DNA of 64,000 bases from Chlorobium sp. N1 (GTDB lineage Bacteria > Bacteroidota > Chlorobiia > Chlorobiales > Chlorobiaceae), in contig NZ_SJPA01000002.1 of assembly GCF_004332115.1 (NCBI RefSeq), positions 1 to 64,000 on the forward strand, in the 5' to 3' direction. How positions within the stretch are numbered: the first letter of the stretch is position 1; each line of letters opens with the position of its first letter. The notes under the pieces are model-generated. The model made no database searches, had not been told where the DNA came from, and saw only the letters and a list, made by a program, of their open reading frames with translations. Positions 1-9,140 of the stretch are shown one piece after another. Position numbers and translations under genes: made by a program.

Positions 1-20
1 CATGAATCGGCGGTTTCGAG

Positions 21-60
21 GTGCAAGGTTTTTGGGGCTTTTTCAGGCTTTTCCTTGCAC
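21..60 (-). terminator. Possible hairpin after the O-antigen operon
   Basis: An 8-bp inverted repeat (GTGCAAGG at 21-28, CCTTGCAC at 53-60) with a 24-base loop lies 56 bases beyond the stop of the last minus-strand operon gene. There is no clean U-run, so a terminator role is only inferred. Bases 61-115 are A/T-rich with no visible gene. Confidence 0.3.
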
Positions 61-115
61 ATAAGATACGAAAAATACCGCTTAATTCATTACCATAAAA
101 TGATTTAACTATTAT

Positions 116-976
116 TCAGCAGACCCTGATTAGATTTTCCGCATAATACCGATACAGCTCAGCAACTCCCTCATAATGTGAACAGAATTCCATAGGACAC
201 TCCTTGAGTATCTTTCCATTTGACGCAGTATACTCCAAATTCAGTCCAAGGGTTTCAATTATGATATCGGTTGGCTTTGCTGCAACTGCATTAACAAGTT
301 CCGCAAGCGCGATGAGTTCCACCCCCTCTCCTCTGGTAATATTATATACTTTATAAAAAGTATCTGAAGTCATAGCCCAGAGAACCATTTTCATGAGGTC
401 AGCTACATACACATAATCGAAGAGGACATTCTGTCGTATTCTGATCGGCATTCCCAGAAGGTTCTTAACGATTGCGTTGGAGATGAACTTGTATCGGTAA
501 TCTTCATACTTACCGTAACATCCGAAGATCCTCAGATTGATGATGTTCTTTCCTGAATGCTCGATATACCGAGAACAGACTGACTTATAAAATCCATAAT
601 CATCATGGGGAATCGAAACTCTAGCTTCATCTTCTTCAACCATCACAATGGCCTTGTGCTTGCCATATTCAGCCCCCGAACCAAAGTGAATGATTTTCTC
701 AACGCTATCAGCGTATTTTACGATATTGAAAAACATTCTAAGGTTTGTGTGAACCACATCGACCATCCCCATGGTATCACGTCCACCACCTTTATTGGCC
801 GCATGCACAATAATGTCCACAGGCTGTTTACGCATAAACGCATCGACAGCCTGCTCGTCAAGGAGACTGAGTTCAGCGCTGGATGGCGCGAGGATCCTGT
901 AACCTTTTTTTTCGAGTGTTTCGGCAAGGTTTCGTCCGATGAAGCCTCGACCTCCGGTTATGAACACCGTCTTCAT
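116..976 (-). CDS. NAD-dependent epimerase/dehydratase (extended SDR) for nucleotide sugars
   Basis: A 286-residue cytoplasmic SDR-fold sugar-nucleotide enzyme. The N-terminal Rossmann motif GGRGFIG is at residues 8-14, and the catalytic YxxxK (YGFYKS) lies in the middle third, as in UDP-/GDP-sugar epimerases and reductases. Its start overlaps the end of the aldolase-like gene by 4 bp, so it is co-translated as the last gene of the rfb operon. In context it probably reduces or epimerises a late intermediate of the CDP-sugar made by RfbF/RfbG/RfbH. The family alone does not fix the substrate. Codon use is more A/T-rich than in core genes to the right, in line with an acquired O-antigen segment. 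Confidence 0.8.
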   Translation of the reverse strand: MKTVFITGGRGFIGRNLAETLEKKGYRILAPSSAELSLLDEQAVDAFMRKQPVDIIVHAANKGGGRDTMGMVDVVHTNLRMFFNIVKYADSVEKIIHFGSGAEYGKHKAIVMVEEDEARVSIPHDDYGFYKSVCSRYIEHSGKNIINLRIFGCYGKYEDYRYKFISNAIVKNLLGMPIRIRQNVLFDYVYVADLMKMVLWAMTSDTFYKVYNITRGEGVELIALAELVNAVAAKPTDIIIETLGLNLEYTASNGKILKECPMEFCSHYEGVAELYRYYAENLIRVC

Positions 977-1755
977 ACCATCATAACTCTTTTTTCTAGG
1001 GCTTCGATACGATATTCGTCTTCGATTTTTATCCTGTGATAATACCTGCGCTTACTCTTCAGCCAGAGCAACTCAAAATTGAGAGCCAGATTTATGCCCT
1101 CCACCATCGATGAGCATTTGGCACTATCGAAGGCAATTTTTCGGGTTTCAAATTTATCCAGCAACCCCTTGTTATTGAGGGTAGTGAGAAAACTTTCGGA
1201 ATTGCCGGTGATGCTTCCGCCAATGGCAAGCTTGAGTCCCTTATCTTTAACCCGCTCGGCGATGCTTATCGACATTTCAAGAATGTCTTGCCTGTCAACT
1301 TCGTTCCGTTTATAGTTCATGGACTCCACAAGATCCCCCCTGCCGATTGTGATCCCGTGCAACAAATCGATATTTGGAAGATCGAGAATAACATCGAGGT
1401 TATTGAATGCGGTAATGGTCTCGATGTTGATTGCGAATTCTATATCCTTCCGGTTATCTTCCGCAACGAACACCTCGATAGCATTCAGGAATTTGGAGAC
1501 GGCGAAGGGCGTTTCGGCCATCGGCGCAATAATCCCCTTCGCCCCTATCAGCAAGGCGTTGTAAATATCGGTGATCGCCTCGACGCCTCCGATTTTCAGG
1601 ATAATCGGGATTCCCGCTTTTGAAGCAACATCACTCAACCTCATCAGCTCTTCAAGCCTGCTACCTTCAGCCTCGAATTCAGCTTTGATCTCTATTGCCC
1701 CTTTTTCCTTGAGGTCCATGAGAACATCCATCATCTGATACTCTAGCTCATTCAT
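973..1755 (-). CDS. HpcH/HpaI aldolase/citrate lyase-like protein
   Basis: A 260-residue TIM-barrel-like protein resembling the HpcH/HpaI (class II pyruvate aldolase/citrate lyase beta) group. Visible traits are the LKIGG segment near residue 55, the IIAPMAET segment near residue 77 and an internal acidic metal-site-like region (INIET, then GRGDLVES). The family makes or breaks C-C bonds with pyruvate/oxaloacetate-type substrates using a divalent metal. It abuts the HAD gene upstream and overlaps the SDR downstream by 4 bp, which ties it to the sugar operon. Its exact role there is unknown; supplying or processing a carbon unit for the ThDP enzyme is an inference. Confidence 0.65.
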   Translation of the reverse strand: MNELEYQMMDVLMDLKEKGAIEIKAEFEAEGSRLEELMRLSDVASKAGIPIILKIGGVEAITDIYNALLIGAKGIIAPMAETPFAVSKFLNAIEVFVAEDNRKDIEFAINIETITAFNNLDVILDLPNIDLLHGITIGRGDLVESMNYKRNEVDRQDILEMSISIAERVKDKGLKLAIGGSITGNSESFLTTLNNKGLLDKFETRKIAFDSAKCSSMVEGINLALNFELLWLKSKRRYYHRIKIEDEYRIEALEKRVMMV

Positions 1756-2532
1756 TTATGCCTCTCCGTTTATAATTCCTATGATTTGATCCAATGACTT
1801 GACAACCAGACAATCCCTTGCGACGTCATCTGTCACCACAAGGCATGACTTGCAGCCGGCAGTCCTTGCCATGGCAATGTCACTTTCAACATTATCCCCG
1901 ACCACCATCACGCTGTCGATATCAACTCCCAAATCTTTGCAGATCACCTTAATCGGGTACACTGACGGCTTGCCGACCACAATCCCGGGAGAGATACCCG
2001 TACAGCCTGTTATAGCGCCAACCATGGCACCGCATCCCGGCAGCAATCCGGATTCGACCGGATAGCTTTTATCAAGATTGCAGGCAACAAACGGCTTCTT
2101 GTCCATTACATGCCTGAACGACCGGGTAATCTTTTCATAGTTGAGCGTCATATCGTATCCGACAACCACACAATCAGGATCGTCTTCAACGCTTCTAACG
2201 CCACACCCCTCGATCTCGTTGATCAAACCGGCTTCCCCCAGCACATAGGCGCTGCCATACCCATGGTCCTTGAGGTACCGACCCGCGAGATATGATGCGG
2301 TATAGACATCCTCGAGTTCAAGCTCCAGTCCGAAGCCGAGCAGCTTCTCATAGATATCCACCCTGCCCTTGCGAGAATTGTTTGTCAAAAAACAGGTTCT
2401 TATCCCTTTCCAGTGCAGTTCATCCAGCACTTCATGCACTTTTTCAACCAGACTATTGCCGAAGTAAATCGTTCCGTCAAGGTCGAAAACCACTACACGT
2501 ATCAACGCTTTACTCCTCGACTGTTTTGACAA
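1756..2532 (-). CDS. HAD-superfamily class IIA (NagD-like) phosphatase
   Basis: A 258-residue HAD hydrolase. Motif I FDLDGT is at residues 17-22, motif II is FLTNNS near residue 49, and the C-terminal motif is VVGDNVESDIAMA with the Asp pair that binds Mg2+. The IIA-type cap between motifs II and III fits NagD/4-nitrophenylphosphatase relatives acting on small sugar phosphates. The start lies 23 bp inside the ThDP-enzyme gene and its stop touches the aldolase-like gene, so translation is coupled. It probably removes phosphate from an intermediate of the same sugar pathway; the substrate cannot be read from sequence. Confidence 0.8.
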   Translation of the reverse strand: MSKQSRSKALIRVVVFDLDGTIYFGNSLVEKVHEVLDELHWKGIRTCFLTNNSRKGRVDIYEKLLGFGLELELEDVYTASYLAGRYLKDHGYGSAYVLGEAGLINEIEGCGVRSVEDDPDCVVVGYDMTLNYEKITRSFRHVMDKKPFVACNLDKSYPVESGLLPGCGAMVGAITGCTGISPGIVVGKPSVYPIKVICKDLGVDIDSVMVVGDNVESDIAMARTAGCKSCLVVTDDVARDCLVVKSLDQIIGIINGEA

Positions 2533-4306
2533 TCATGTTCGAGACAAATTCCTTTCGATCCAGAAACGGATACAGATCCTCCAGAGGCTTGGATACGATG
2601 CTCCCATTCTCCTTTTTGTACGACGATACTTTGGGACCGAGTTTCTCAAACGGATCCATGAGCACTTCGCACAGAATGGGACCATCGGATTCCACGCCAT
2701 CGATGATGCTTTTCAGATGCTCTGCAACTTCCGGATCGTTCCTCAACCGGTAGGTATTCAAGCCATATGCCTCGGCAATCTTGACCATATCCGGCAGGGA
2801 AACACCGCTTTCCTGACCTTCTCCGACATAGTTGCAGTCGAAGAATCCCCTCTGCGTAGTCCTGATGGACAGGTACCCATTGTTGTTGAACACTATCACG
2901 ACAATCGGAAGGCGATGATGGACTATGGTCTGCAGTTCCTGGATATTCATCTGTATGCTTCCATCGCCTGTCACACAGACCACTTTCCTGCCGGCAGCGA
3001 AACAGGCCCCGATTGCAGCCGGAAGATCATACCCCATCGACGCGCATCCGACATTGGCGAATATCCGTCCATCCTTCTTTACCTTGAACGCCTGGTATGT
3101 CGAGGTATATGCTGTTCCATTGCCTGTCACCACCACCGCATCATCACCGACGCAGTCGGACAATATCCTTGCGAAATAGTAGGAGCTGACATGATCGTCA
3201 CTGCCGTGTCCATCAGCCCCGACAGGATACATTTTTTTCATCCTGTCACAGAAAGGCAGCCACGCATCATTCAGGTCGACTGCCTTGGTTAGCGTTTCAT
3301 CCATCTTTTCGATGAAGGCAGAAGCATCGGCATGGATCTTCAGGTCGATATCGAGCGTTTTTTTATGCAGCTCATCCTCATCGATATCGACCATAATCTT
3401 GAACGCATCCCTTGCAAGGCATGCCCAATTGTAGCTTACGACTCGCAAATTCATTCTCGCGCCGATGATCAGCAGCAAGTCTGAATTCTGAAGGATGAAA
3501 TTGGCCGCACGTTCCCCAAGAATACCCGGCCGGCCATAAAACAGCTCATTATCGCTCGCAATGACATCGATTCCAGAAATCGAAGTCAGTACCGGGATAT
3601 GCATCTTCTCCACCAAATGAATAAATGACTCCTGTGCTCCTGACAGGCGAATGCCGTTGCCTGCAATGACAACAGGCCGTTCCGCCTTTTTCAGGGCATC
3701 CACAACCTGATCAATTTTGAGATCGTAAACCGGTTCGGAAGGCGCATGGAAGCCTTCGAGGAGTTCAGGTTCGACCTGCGCCCCCTGGATATCGAGAGGA
3801 ACATCGATCCAGACCGGACCGGGTCGGCCGTGCTTGGCTTCATAGACAGCCTTTTCGAGATGGTAACGAACCTTGCTCTTGTCTGTGATCATGACGGCGT
3901 ACTTGGTGATAGGACGAACAATATCGACGATATTGATCTCCTGATCTCCCAGCTGCCGTAGTTTCAACTCCGGCTGTGAAGCAATGGTTGTCTGAAATTT
4001 AACCTGACCTGATACAATCATCATGGGTATCGAATCAACCCAGGCGCCCATCACTCCAGTGATCGCGTTGGTACCACCGGGGCCTGTCGTCACATAAGCA
4101 ATACCGATCTTGTTGGAGACTCTCGCATAACCCTCTGCGGCAATAGCACATGCCTGCTCATGATGATTGCAGACGTATCGAAGTTTTTCGTTCCTGCCAA
4201 GTGCATCGATCAAATGCATGTTACCTCCACCAGAAACCAGGAAAACAGTCTTTGCCGTCTCTTCATGTTCTGCAATAAATTGTGCGATATAGTCTGCGAC
4301 TCTCAT
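2510..4306 (-). CDS. ThDP-dependent acetolactate-synthase-like enzyme
   Basis: A 598-residue enzyme of the acetohydroxyacid synthase/pyruvate oxidase fold. The N-terminal PYR domain has the conserved glutamate in CNHHEQACAIAAEGYAR (near residue 51). A middle TPP_M domain follows, and the C-terminal PP domain has the ThDP/Mg motif GDGS...FNNNGY. It overlaps rfbH by 4 bp and the HAD gene by 23 bp. Such an enzyme next to RfbH suggests a YerE-like step, in which a two-carbon unit from pyruvate is added to the 4-keto carbon of CDP-3,6-dideoxy-4-ketohexose. A true branched-chain amino-acid AHAS is less likely, because no ilvN or ilvC is nearby. Function is inferred from context. Confidence 0.75.
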   Translation of the reverse strand: MRVADYIAQFIAEHEETAKTVFLVSGGGNMHLIDALGRNEKLRYVCNHHEQACAIAAEGYARVSNKIGIAYVTTGPGGTNAITGVMGAWVDSIPMMIVSGQVKFQTTIASQPELKLRQLGDQEINIVDIVRPITKYAVMITDKSKVRYHLEKAVYEAKHGRPGPVWIDVPLDIQGAQVEPELLEGFHAPSEPVYDLKIDQVVDALKKAERPVVIAGNGIRLSGAQESFIHLVEKMHIPVLTSISGIDVIASDNELFYGRPGILGERAANFILQNSDLLLIIGARMNLRVVSYNWACLARDAFKIMVDIDEDELHKKTLDIDLKIHADASAFIEKMDETLTKAVDLNDAWLPFCDRMKKMYPVGADGHGSDDHVSSYYFARILSDCVGDDAVVVTGNGTAYTSTYQAFKVKKDGRIFANVGCASMGYDLPAAIGACFAAGRKVVCVTGDGSIQMNIQELQTIVHHRLPIVVIVFNNNGYLSIRTTQRGFFDCNYVGEGQESGVSLPDMVKIAEAYGLNTYRLRNDPEVAEHLKSIIDGVESDGPILCEVLMDPFEKLGPKVSSYKKENGSIVSKPLEDLYPFLDRKEFVSNMIVKTVEE

Positions 4307-5640
4307 GCTCTGCTCCCGATAAACTCCCTTATTTTCTCTGCCATATAATCAACTGCCTCATCACGCATACCGGGGTAGACCCCAAGCCAGAAACTGTCAT
4401 TCATCACTTTCTCAGTGTTCTTCAGTTTACCGCAGATCCGATAATCAACCCCTTCTGTCAACGTTTGGAACATAGGGTGCCTGGTCATGTTACCGGCAAA
4501 CAGATTACGGGTCTGGATCCGGTTGTTTTCAAGATACTCTACGATGTCGTTTCGGGTGAATGGCATCCCGTCATTGACGGTGATCAGAAATCCGAACCAG
4601 CTCGGATCGGAGGACTGTGTCGCTTCGGGCAAGGCAATGTTCTTCTCCAGCCCTGCCAGCGCGCTTTTCAGGCGGTTGAAGTTCTGTTTCCGCTTTTCGA
4701 CGAACGACGGAAATTTTTCAAGCTGTGCAAGTCCGATAGCAGCCTGCATATCAGTCACTTTGAGATTGAAGCCGAAATGACTGTAGACATACTTGTGGTC
4801 ATACCCGAGCGGAAGCGTTCCGAACTGCTGGCTGAAACGGTTACCGCAGGTATTGTCATGTCCGCTATCACACCAGCAATCTCGCCCCCAGTCGCGTATC
4901 GAGAGAAGTATCCGTTTCAGAAGATGGCTGTTGGTATAGACCGCACCGCCCTCACCCATGGTCATATGGTGTGGTGGATAGAAACTGCTGGTACCGATAT
5001 CTCCCCAGGTACCTGTCAGTTTCCCATCATATTTGCTGCCCAACGCATCGCAGTTGTCCTCGACGAGCCAGAGGTTGTGCCGGTCACAAAAGGCTTTGAC
5101 ACGCTTCAGGTCGAACGGGTTGCCCAAGGTGTGGGCAATCATCACCGCTTTTGTTTTTGGGCTTACTGCCGATTCGAGCTGCTGCACATCGATATTGCAT
5201 GTTTTGAGGTCAACATCGACAAACACCGGTACAGCTCCAAACTGTACTGCCGGAGCGACCGTCGTCGGAAACCCTGCTGCGACCGTAATCACTTCATCAC
5301 CGCGCTTGATCCGCCGATCCTGCAGCAAGGGCGAGGTCAGGGCGAAAAAAGCAAGCAGGTTTGCAGAACTTCCACTGTTGACCAGAAATGCCCACTGCAC
5401 CCCAAGGTATTCGGCAAGCTTCTGTTCGAACTGCCGTGAGTAGGTTCCATAGGTGAGCCAGAAATCCAGTGAGCTATCAACCAGATTGATCATTTCCTTC
5501 TCGTCGAAAACCCTGCCCGCATAAGCCACCCTAGACTGTCCTGGTTCAAATGGTGCTTCCTGAACCGGCTTATGAACAAGTTCGTAATACTCTCTGGTCT
5601 TTGCCAGAATTTCCTGTTTCAGTACTTCTGCGTTTTTCAT
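4303..5640 (-). CDS. rfbH: CDP-4-keto-6-deoxy-D-glucose-3-dehydrase (E1)
   Basis: A 445-residue PMP- and [2Fe-2S]-dependent enzyme of the DegT/DnrJ/EryC1 fold that removes the C3 hydroxyl of CDP-4-keto-6-deoxyglucose. The diagnostic replacement of the usual PLP lysine by histidine is visible in SSFYPPHHMTMGEGG (H224). The cluster cysteines C197, C255, C257 and C265 follow the exact C-X57-C-X1-C-X7-C spacing of characterised E1. The length is typical. The gene follows the MBL gene by 36 bp and overlaps the ThDP gene by 4 bp. The matching E3 flavin/iron-sulfur reductase (DdhD/AscD) is not in the window, so electrons must come from elsewhere. Confidence 0.95.
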   Translation of the reverse strand: MKNAEVLKQEILAKTREYYELVHKPVQEAPFEPGQSRVAYAGRVFDEKEMINLVDSSLDFWLTYGTYSRQFEQKLAEYLGVQWAFLVNSGSSANLLAFFALTSPLLQDRRIKRGDEVITVAAGFPTTVAPAVQFGAVPVFVDVDLKTCNIDVQQLESAVSPKTKAVMIAHTLGNPFDLKRVKAFCDRHNLWLVEDNCDALGSKYDGKLTGTWGDIGTSSFYPPHHMTMGEGGAVYTNSHLLKRILLSIRDWGRDCWCDSGHDNTCGNRFSQQFGTLPLGYDHKYVYSHFGFNLKVTDMQAAIGLAQLEKFPSFVEKRKQNFNRLKSALAGLEKNIALPEATQSSDPSWFGFLITVNDGMPFTRNDIVEYLENNRIQTRNLFAGNMTRHPMFQTLTEGVDYRICGKLKNTEKVMNDSFWLGVYPGMRDEAVDYMAEKIREFIGSRA

Positions 5641-5676
5641 CTGCTATCCAGTATTCTCCTGATGGCGTTGATGTGA

Positions 5677-6423
5677 TTATATGGCATAGGCCTGATTATC
5701 GATAGCGATCGACGTTTCAGTAAACACTCTTTTTGATGCTGACTCGGCTCTCCTGCGCATCTCGAGGTCCGGATACCGGTACGCGTCGAAATGGACCAGC
5801 ACCAGTTTTTTTGCCCCAGCATCGTGGGCGAGCCGCGCTGCGCTTTCCGGATTGAGATGCGGCCATCGCTCGTCCTCTTCGCCTGGCCTGAACGCACATT
5901 CGGCGATCAGAAGATCAGCGTCCTTCGACAGTTCGACCGCGCTGTCGCAATAACCGGTATCGGGACAGTAGGCAAGGGTTTTCCCCTCTGTTTCGATGCG
6001 GAAACCGATCGTCGGTACTGAATGCCGCATCGGAGCCGAGCGTACCGTAAAACCATCGGTATCGAGCGTTGCCCCGTCATGCTCGATGAAATCGACCGGA
6101 TAGGAGAGCGCGGAAAAAGGCATGGAATACGGGGGCGCTATTACCGCCTTGAGGTGTTCGAGGTCACCGTTTTGGCAATGGATCGTCAGCCCTTCAGGCA
6201 TGTCGAACTTGTTCAGCAGATGCAGGCCGATGATATGATCGAGGTGCAGGTGGCTCAGAAAGAGGTGCACCGGCTTGTCGGCTTTCAGGTAACGGTCCGC
6301 CTTATGCAGGCCGCTTCCGGCATCGAGCAGCATGAAGGCGCGAGCGGTCTCGACCAGTATGCAAACGGTGTTTCCCGTCGGGGAGTCGTACCATCCGTTG
6401 GTACCGAGAAAAACCACCTTCAT
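5677..6423 (-). CDS. Metallo-beta-lactamase-fold (RNase Z-like) hydrolase
   Basis: A 248-residue protein starting MKVVFLGTNGWY. The start is chosen because an earlier in-frame start would run far into rfbG, whereas ATG at 6423 sits behind a GGGGAAG-type ribosome site 14 bases after the rfbG stop. The metal motif HLHLDH is near residue 60, followed by later His and Asp ligands (MRHS, PDTGYCD, LVHFDAY), as in RNase Z/ElaC-like and related phosphodiester hydrolases. It lies between rfbG and rfbH in the same operon, which is unusual for a tRNA nuclease and suggests a role tied to sugar-nucleotide or lipid-linked sugar metabolism. That role is not established. Confidence 0.8.
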   Translation of the reverse strand: MKVVFLGTNGWYDSPTGNTVCILVETARAFMLLDAGSGLHKADRYLKADKPVHLFLSHLHLDHIIGLHLLNKFDMPEGLTIHCQNGDLEHLKAVIAPPYSMPFSALSYPVDFIEHDGATLDTDGFTVRSAPMRHSVPTIGFRIETEGKTLAYCPDTGYCDSAVELSKDADLLIAECAFRPGEEDERWPHLNPESAARLAHDAGAKKLVLVHFDAYRYPDLEMRRRAESASKRVFTETSIAIDNQAYAI

Positions 6424-6437
6424 CTTCCCCGCTCCGT

Positions 6438-7508
6438 TTATCGCCCGTTCATGTAGTCGTCGATCTGTTTCAGGCAAAGCTCGTGCACCCTGCCTTTCCC
6501 GTACTCCCGGTACCACTCGATCGTTTCGCCGACGGCCCGGTCGATCTTCCAGACCGGAGACCAGCCAAGCAGGGCCTTTGCCTTGGTGATGTCCAGTTTG
6601 AGCAGATGGGCTTCGTGTACCGCTCCGGGCACCGACCGGTCTTCCCATGCACCGGAACCCCATGCCCTGACGATCGCATCGACCAGCGAGCCGACCGTAA
6701 GGAAACTCGAATCCTCAGGGCCGAAATTCCAGGCGCCCTCATAGGCCGTCGGCTTCTCGAACATCCGTTCGGCGAGCAGCAGATAGCCGGAAAGCGGCTC
6801 GAGCACATGCTGCCAGGGTCGGATCGCATGCGGATTCCTGACGACAATCGCCTCACCCTTCTCGAGGTGGCGCACACAATCCGGCACGATCCGGTCGACC
6901 TGCCAGTCGCCGCCGCCGAAAACATTTCCGGCACGGGCGGATGCGACGCTCTTGCCGTGAAGGGCATAATCTTCGGGATTGAAAAACGACTTCCGGTAGG
7001 CTTCGGTAACCAGTTCACTGCAAGCCTTGCTGGAGCTGTAAGGGTCGTAGCCGCCAAGCCGGTCGTTTTCACGGTACCCCCACACCCACTCCCTGTTTTC
7101 GTAACATTTGTCGGTGGTCACATTCACGACCACCTGCACGCTGTCGCTCAGGCGGCAGCATTCGAGTACGTTGACCGAACCGCCGAGATTGATGTCGTAG
7201 GTTTCCTTGGGCGTATTGTACGACTCCCGGACCAGCGGCTGAGCGGCGAGATGCAGCACGATCTCCGGTTTTGCCTCGTCGAAAAGGCGATGCAGTCGGT
7301 CGAAATCGCGCACATCGCCGATATGGTGCCTGATCCGGTTGGCGATACCCGACAGCACGAAGTTGTCATTCGGCGTCAGCGGATCAAGCGCGTAGCCGGT
7401 CACCTCCGCGCCAAGCTTATCAAGCCAGATGGCGAGCCAGGAGCCTTTGAAGCCGGTGTGCCCGGTCAGCAACACCTTTTTCCCAGACCAGAAATTTCGA
7501 TTCAGCAT
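6438..7508 (-). CDS. rfbG: CDP-glucose 4,6-dehydratase
   Basis: A 356-residue extended SDR that converts CDP-glucose to CDP-4-keto-6-deoxyglucose with tightly bound NAD. Evidence is the GHTGFKGSWLA nucleotide motif near residue 17, the catalytic YDPYSSSKACSE (YxxxK type), a full family length, and its place directly after rfbF with an 18-bp gap. The product feeds RfbH two genes downstream. It acts in the cytoplasm early in 3,6-dideoxyhexose or branched-sugar synthesis for surface polysaccharide. Confidence 0.93.
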   Translation of the reverse strand: MLNRNFWSGKKVLLTGHTGFKGSWLAIWLDKLGAEVTGYALDPLTPNDNFVLSGIANRIRHHIGDVRDFDRLHRLFDEAKPEIVLHLAAQPLVRESYNTPKETYDINLGGSVNVLECCRLSDSVQVVVNVTTDKCYENREWVWGYRENDRLGGYDPYSSSKACSELVTEAYRKSFFNPEDYALHGKSVASARAGNVFGGGDWQVDRIVPDCVRHLEKGEAIVVRNPHAIRPWQHVLEPLSGYLLLAERMFEKPTAYEGAWNFGPEDSSFLTVGSLVDAIVRAWGSGAWEDRSVPGAVHEAHLLKLDITKAKALLGWSPVWKIDRAVGETIEWYREYGKGRVHELCLKQIDDYMNGR

Positions 7509-7526
7509 AAACTCATTTATTGCATT

Positions 7527-8309
7527 TCACCAAACCTTCCACGGCGCATTCCCTGCCTTCCAGAGATCCTCAAGCATCATCTTGTCGCGAAGAGTATCCA
7601 TCGGTTGCCAAAAGCCGTGATGCGCATACGCCGCAAGCTCACCCTCTCTGGCAAGGCGCTCCAGGGGCTCGCGCTCCCACGAGACGTCATCCCCATCGAT
7701 GTACTCTATCACTTCAGGGGAGAGGACAAAAAAGCCTCCGTTGATCATCACTCCATCACCCTTTGGCTTTTCCTTGAACGAACGCACCTTGTGACTGTCA
7801 ATATCAAGTGCGCCGAATCGGCCAGCCGGCATGGTTGCCGTCAGCGTTGCCTTAACGCCCTGGGAGCGATGAAATGCGAGCAGCTCAGCAATATTGACAT
7901 CGCTGACGCCATCACCATAGGTAAAGAAGATCTCCTTCTCATCCGCCACATAGTCCCGAACACGCCTGAGGCGCCCGCCGGTCATAGTGTCTTCGCCGGT
8001 ATCGATCAACGTCACACGCCACGGCTCAGCTTTTTTATGATGCACCTCCATCTCATTATGCTCCATATCAAAGGTCACATCGGACATATGCAGAAAGTAG
8101 TTCGCGAAATACTCCTTGATCACATACCCCTTATACCCGCAGCAGATGATGAAATCATGGATGCCGTAGGCCGAGTATATCTTCATGATGTGCCAGAGTA
8201 TCGGCTTCCCCCCGATCTCAATCATGGGTTTCGGCTTCAGATGGGTCTCTTCAGAGATACGGGTTCCCAATCCACCAGCCAGAAGCACGACTTTCATTGA
8301 TTTAAGCAT
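7527..8309 (-). CDS. rfbF: Glucose-1-phosphate cytidylyltransferase
   Basis: A 260-residue nucleotidyltransferase that makes CDP-glucose from CTP and glucose-1-phosphate. The activating loop [13 protein letters not shown], followed by [18 protein letters not shown], matches the RfbF group closely. The start at 8309 gives a four-residue extension before MKVVLLAGG; a start at 8297 is equally possible, since neither has an ideally spaced ribosome site. It is the first recognisable pathway gene of the minus-strand operon, 40 bp after an unknown gene that may share the promoter. Confidence 0.93.
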   Translation of the reverse strand: MLKSMKVVLLAGGLGTRISEETHLKPKPMIEIGGKPILWHIMKIYSAYGIHDFIICCGYKGYVIKEYFANYFLHMSDVTFDMEHNEMEVHHKKAEPWRVTLIDTGEDTMTGGRLRRVRDYVADEKEIFFTYGDGVSDVNIAELLAFHRSQGVKATLTATMPAGRFGALDIDSHKVRSFKEKPKGDGVMINGGFFVLSPEVIEYIDGDDVSWEREPLERLAREGELAAYAHHGFWQPMDTLRDKMMLEDLWKAGNAPWKVW

Positions 8310-8349
8310 ACCTTGAAAAACGATTTACAGTACATTAACCGGCAAGGCC

Positions 8350-9081
8350 CTATTCTACGGCAGATACTTGTGAAGATTTCAACTGGTTGACCACTTCACC
8401 CGCATATTGGGCAATTGAGGCATATCCATGCTCAAAGAGATCCACGAGATGATCCCCAATTCGCACACCGACCTCACCGGCATATTTCTTCCCTACGGTA
8501 ATCAGGAACGCCTTTACGAAGCCGGAAACCGATACGTCAGCTAGGCCCGCCTTATGCAACCGCTTGAGTATCTCTTGCTTATGGTGCTTATCGATCAGCT
8601 CATCGATCAGTGTTACCAAGGCCCCTTCAGGGATCCTGGCTATGGCGCCGGAAAAGGAGCCGTCAGACAAATAGCCGGCCGCCCTCACGCGCCGCCGCAA
8701 CCGATCCATCGTCAACGGATCGGGAACCTCAACAAGAAAAAAGCTCCCGTCCTTGAGCACATGCCTGCCGCCGAGCACCGCCCTTAGGGAATCATCAATT
8801 TCCGTCACGCTCTGCCCTTGCTGCCTCAAAGCAACCTGATAAAGAAGATTCCTGGCTTTAGTTTTCGTTATCCTCAGCTTTTCGACAAGCTCGAACTCAT
8901 CACTCCTCTCCGGCAGATAGCCAATTACCTGCAACGCATTAAGCGCCGCGACCTCATGTTCCACGGCTTTTGCGGCGCCAAACACAGGCAGGGCATGAGC
9001 AGCTAGCAGCAGACGCAACGACTCGCGAAGCGCCTCCGGCCTCGCGGCGTTGATTGCTTCTGAATACTGGTGTAGACCCAT
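8350..9081 (-). CDS. Unknown 243-residue soluble protein
   Basis: Not recognised. The predicted product is 243 residues, mostly helical and hydrophilic, with no signal peptide or membrane segment. A stretch around residues 60-95 (EFELVEKLRITKTKARNL) could form a helix-turn-helix. Coding use is good along the whole length and no better frame competes. It lies 40 bp upstream of rfbF on the same strand, so it may be the first gene of that transcript or an independent insertion. No catalytic motif is visible. Confidence 0.6.
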   Translation of the reverse strand: MGLHQYSEAINAARPEALRESLRLLLAAHALPVFGAAKAVEHEVAALNALQVIGYLPERSDEFELVEKLRITKTKARNLLYQVALRQQGQSVTEIDDSLRAVLGGRHVLKDGSFFLVEVPDPLTMDRLRRRVRAAGYLSDGSFSGAIARIPEGALVTLIDELIDKHHKQEILKRLHKAGLADVSVSGFVKAFLITVGKKYAGEVGVRIGDHLVDLFEHGYASIAQYAGEVVNQLKSSQVSAVE

Positions 9082-9140
9082 AGATCATAATGGATTAACA
9101 AGACGCCCTCTGATTGCTCATCCCGCCTCACCCCCCCCAC

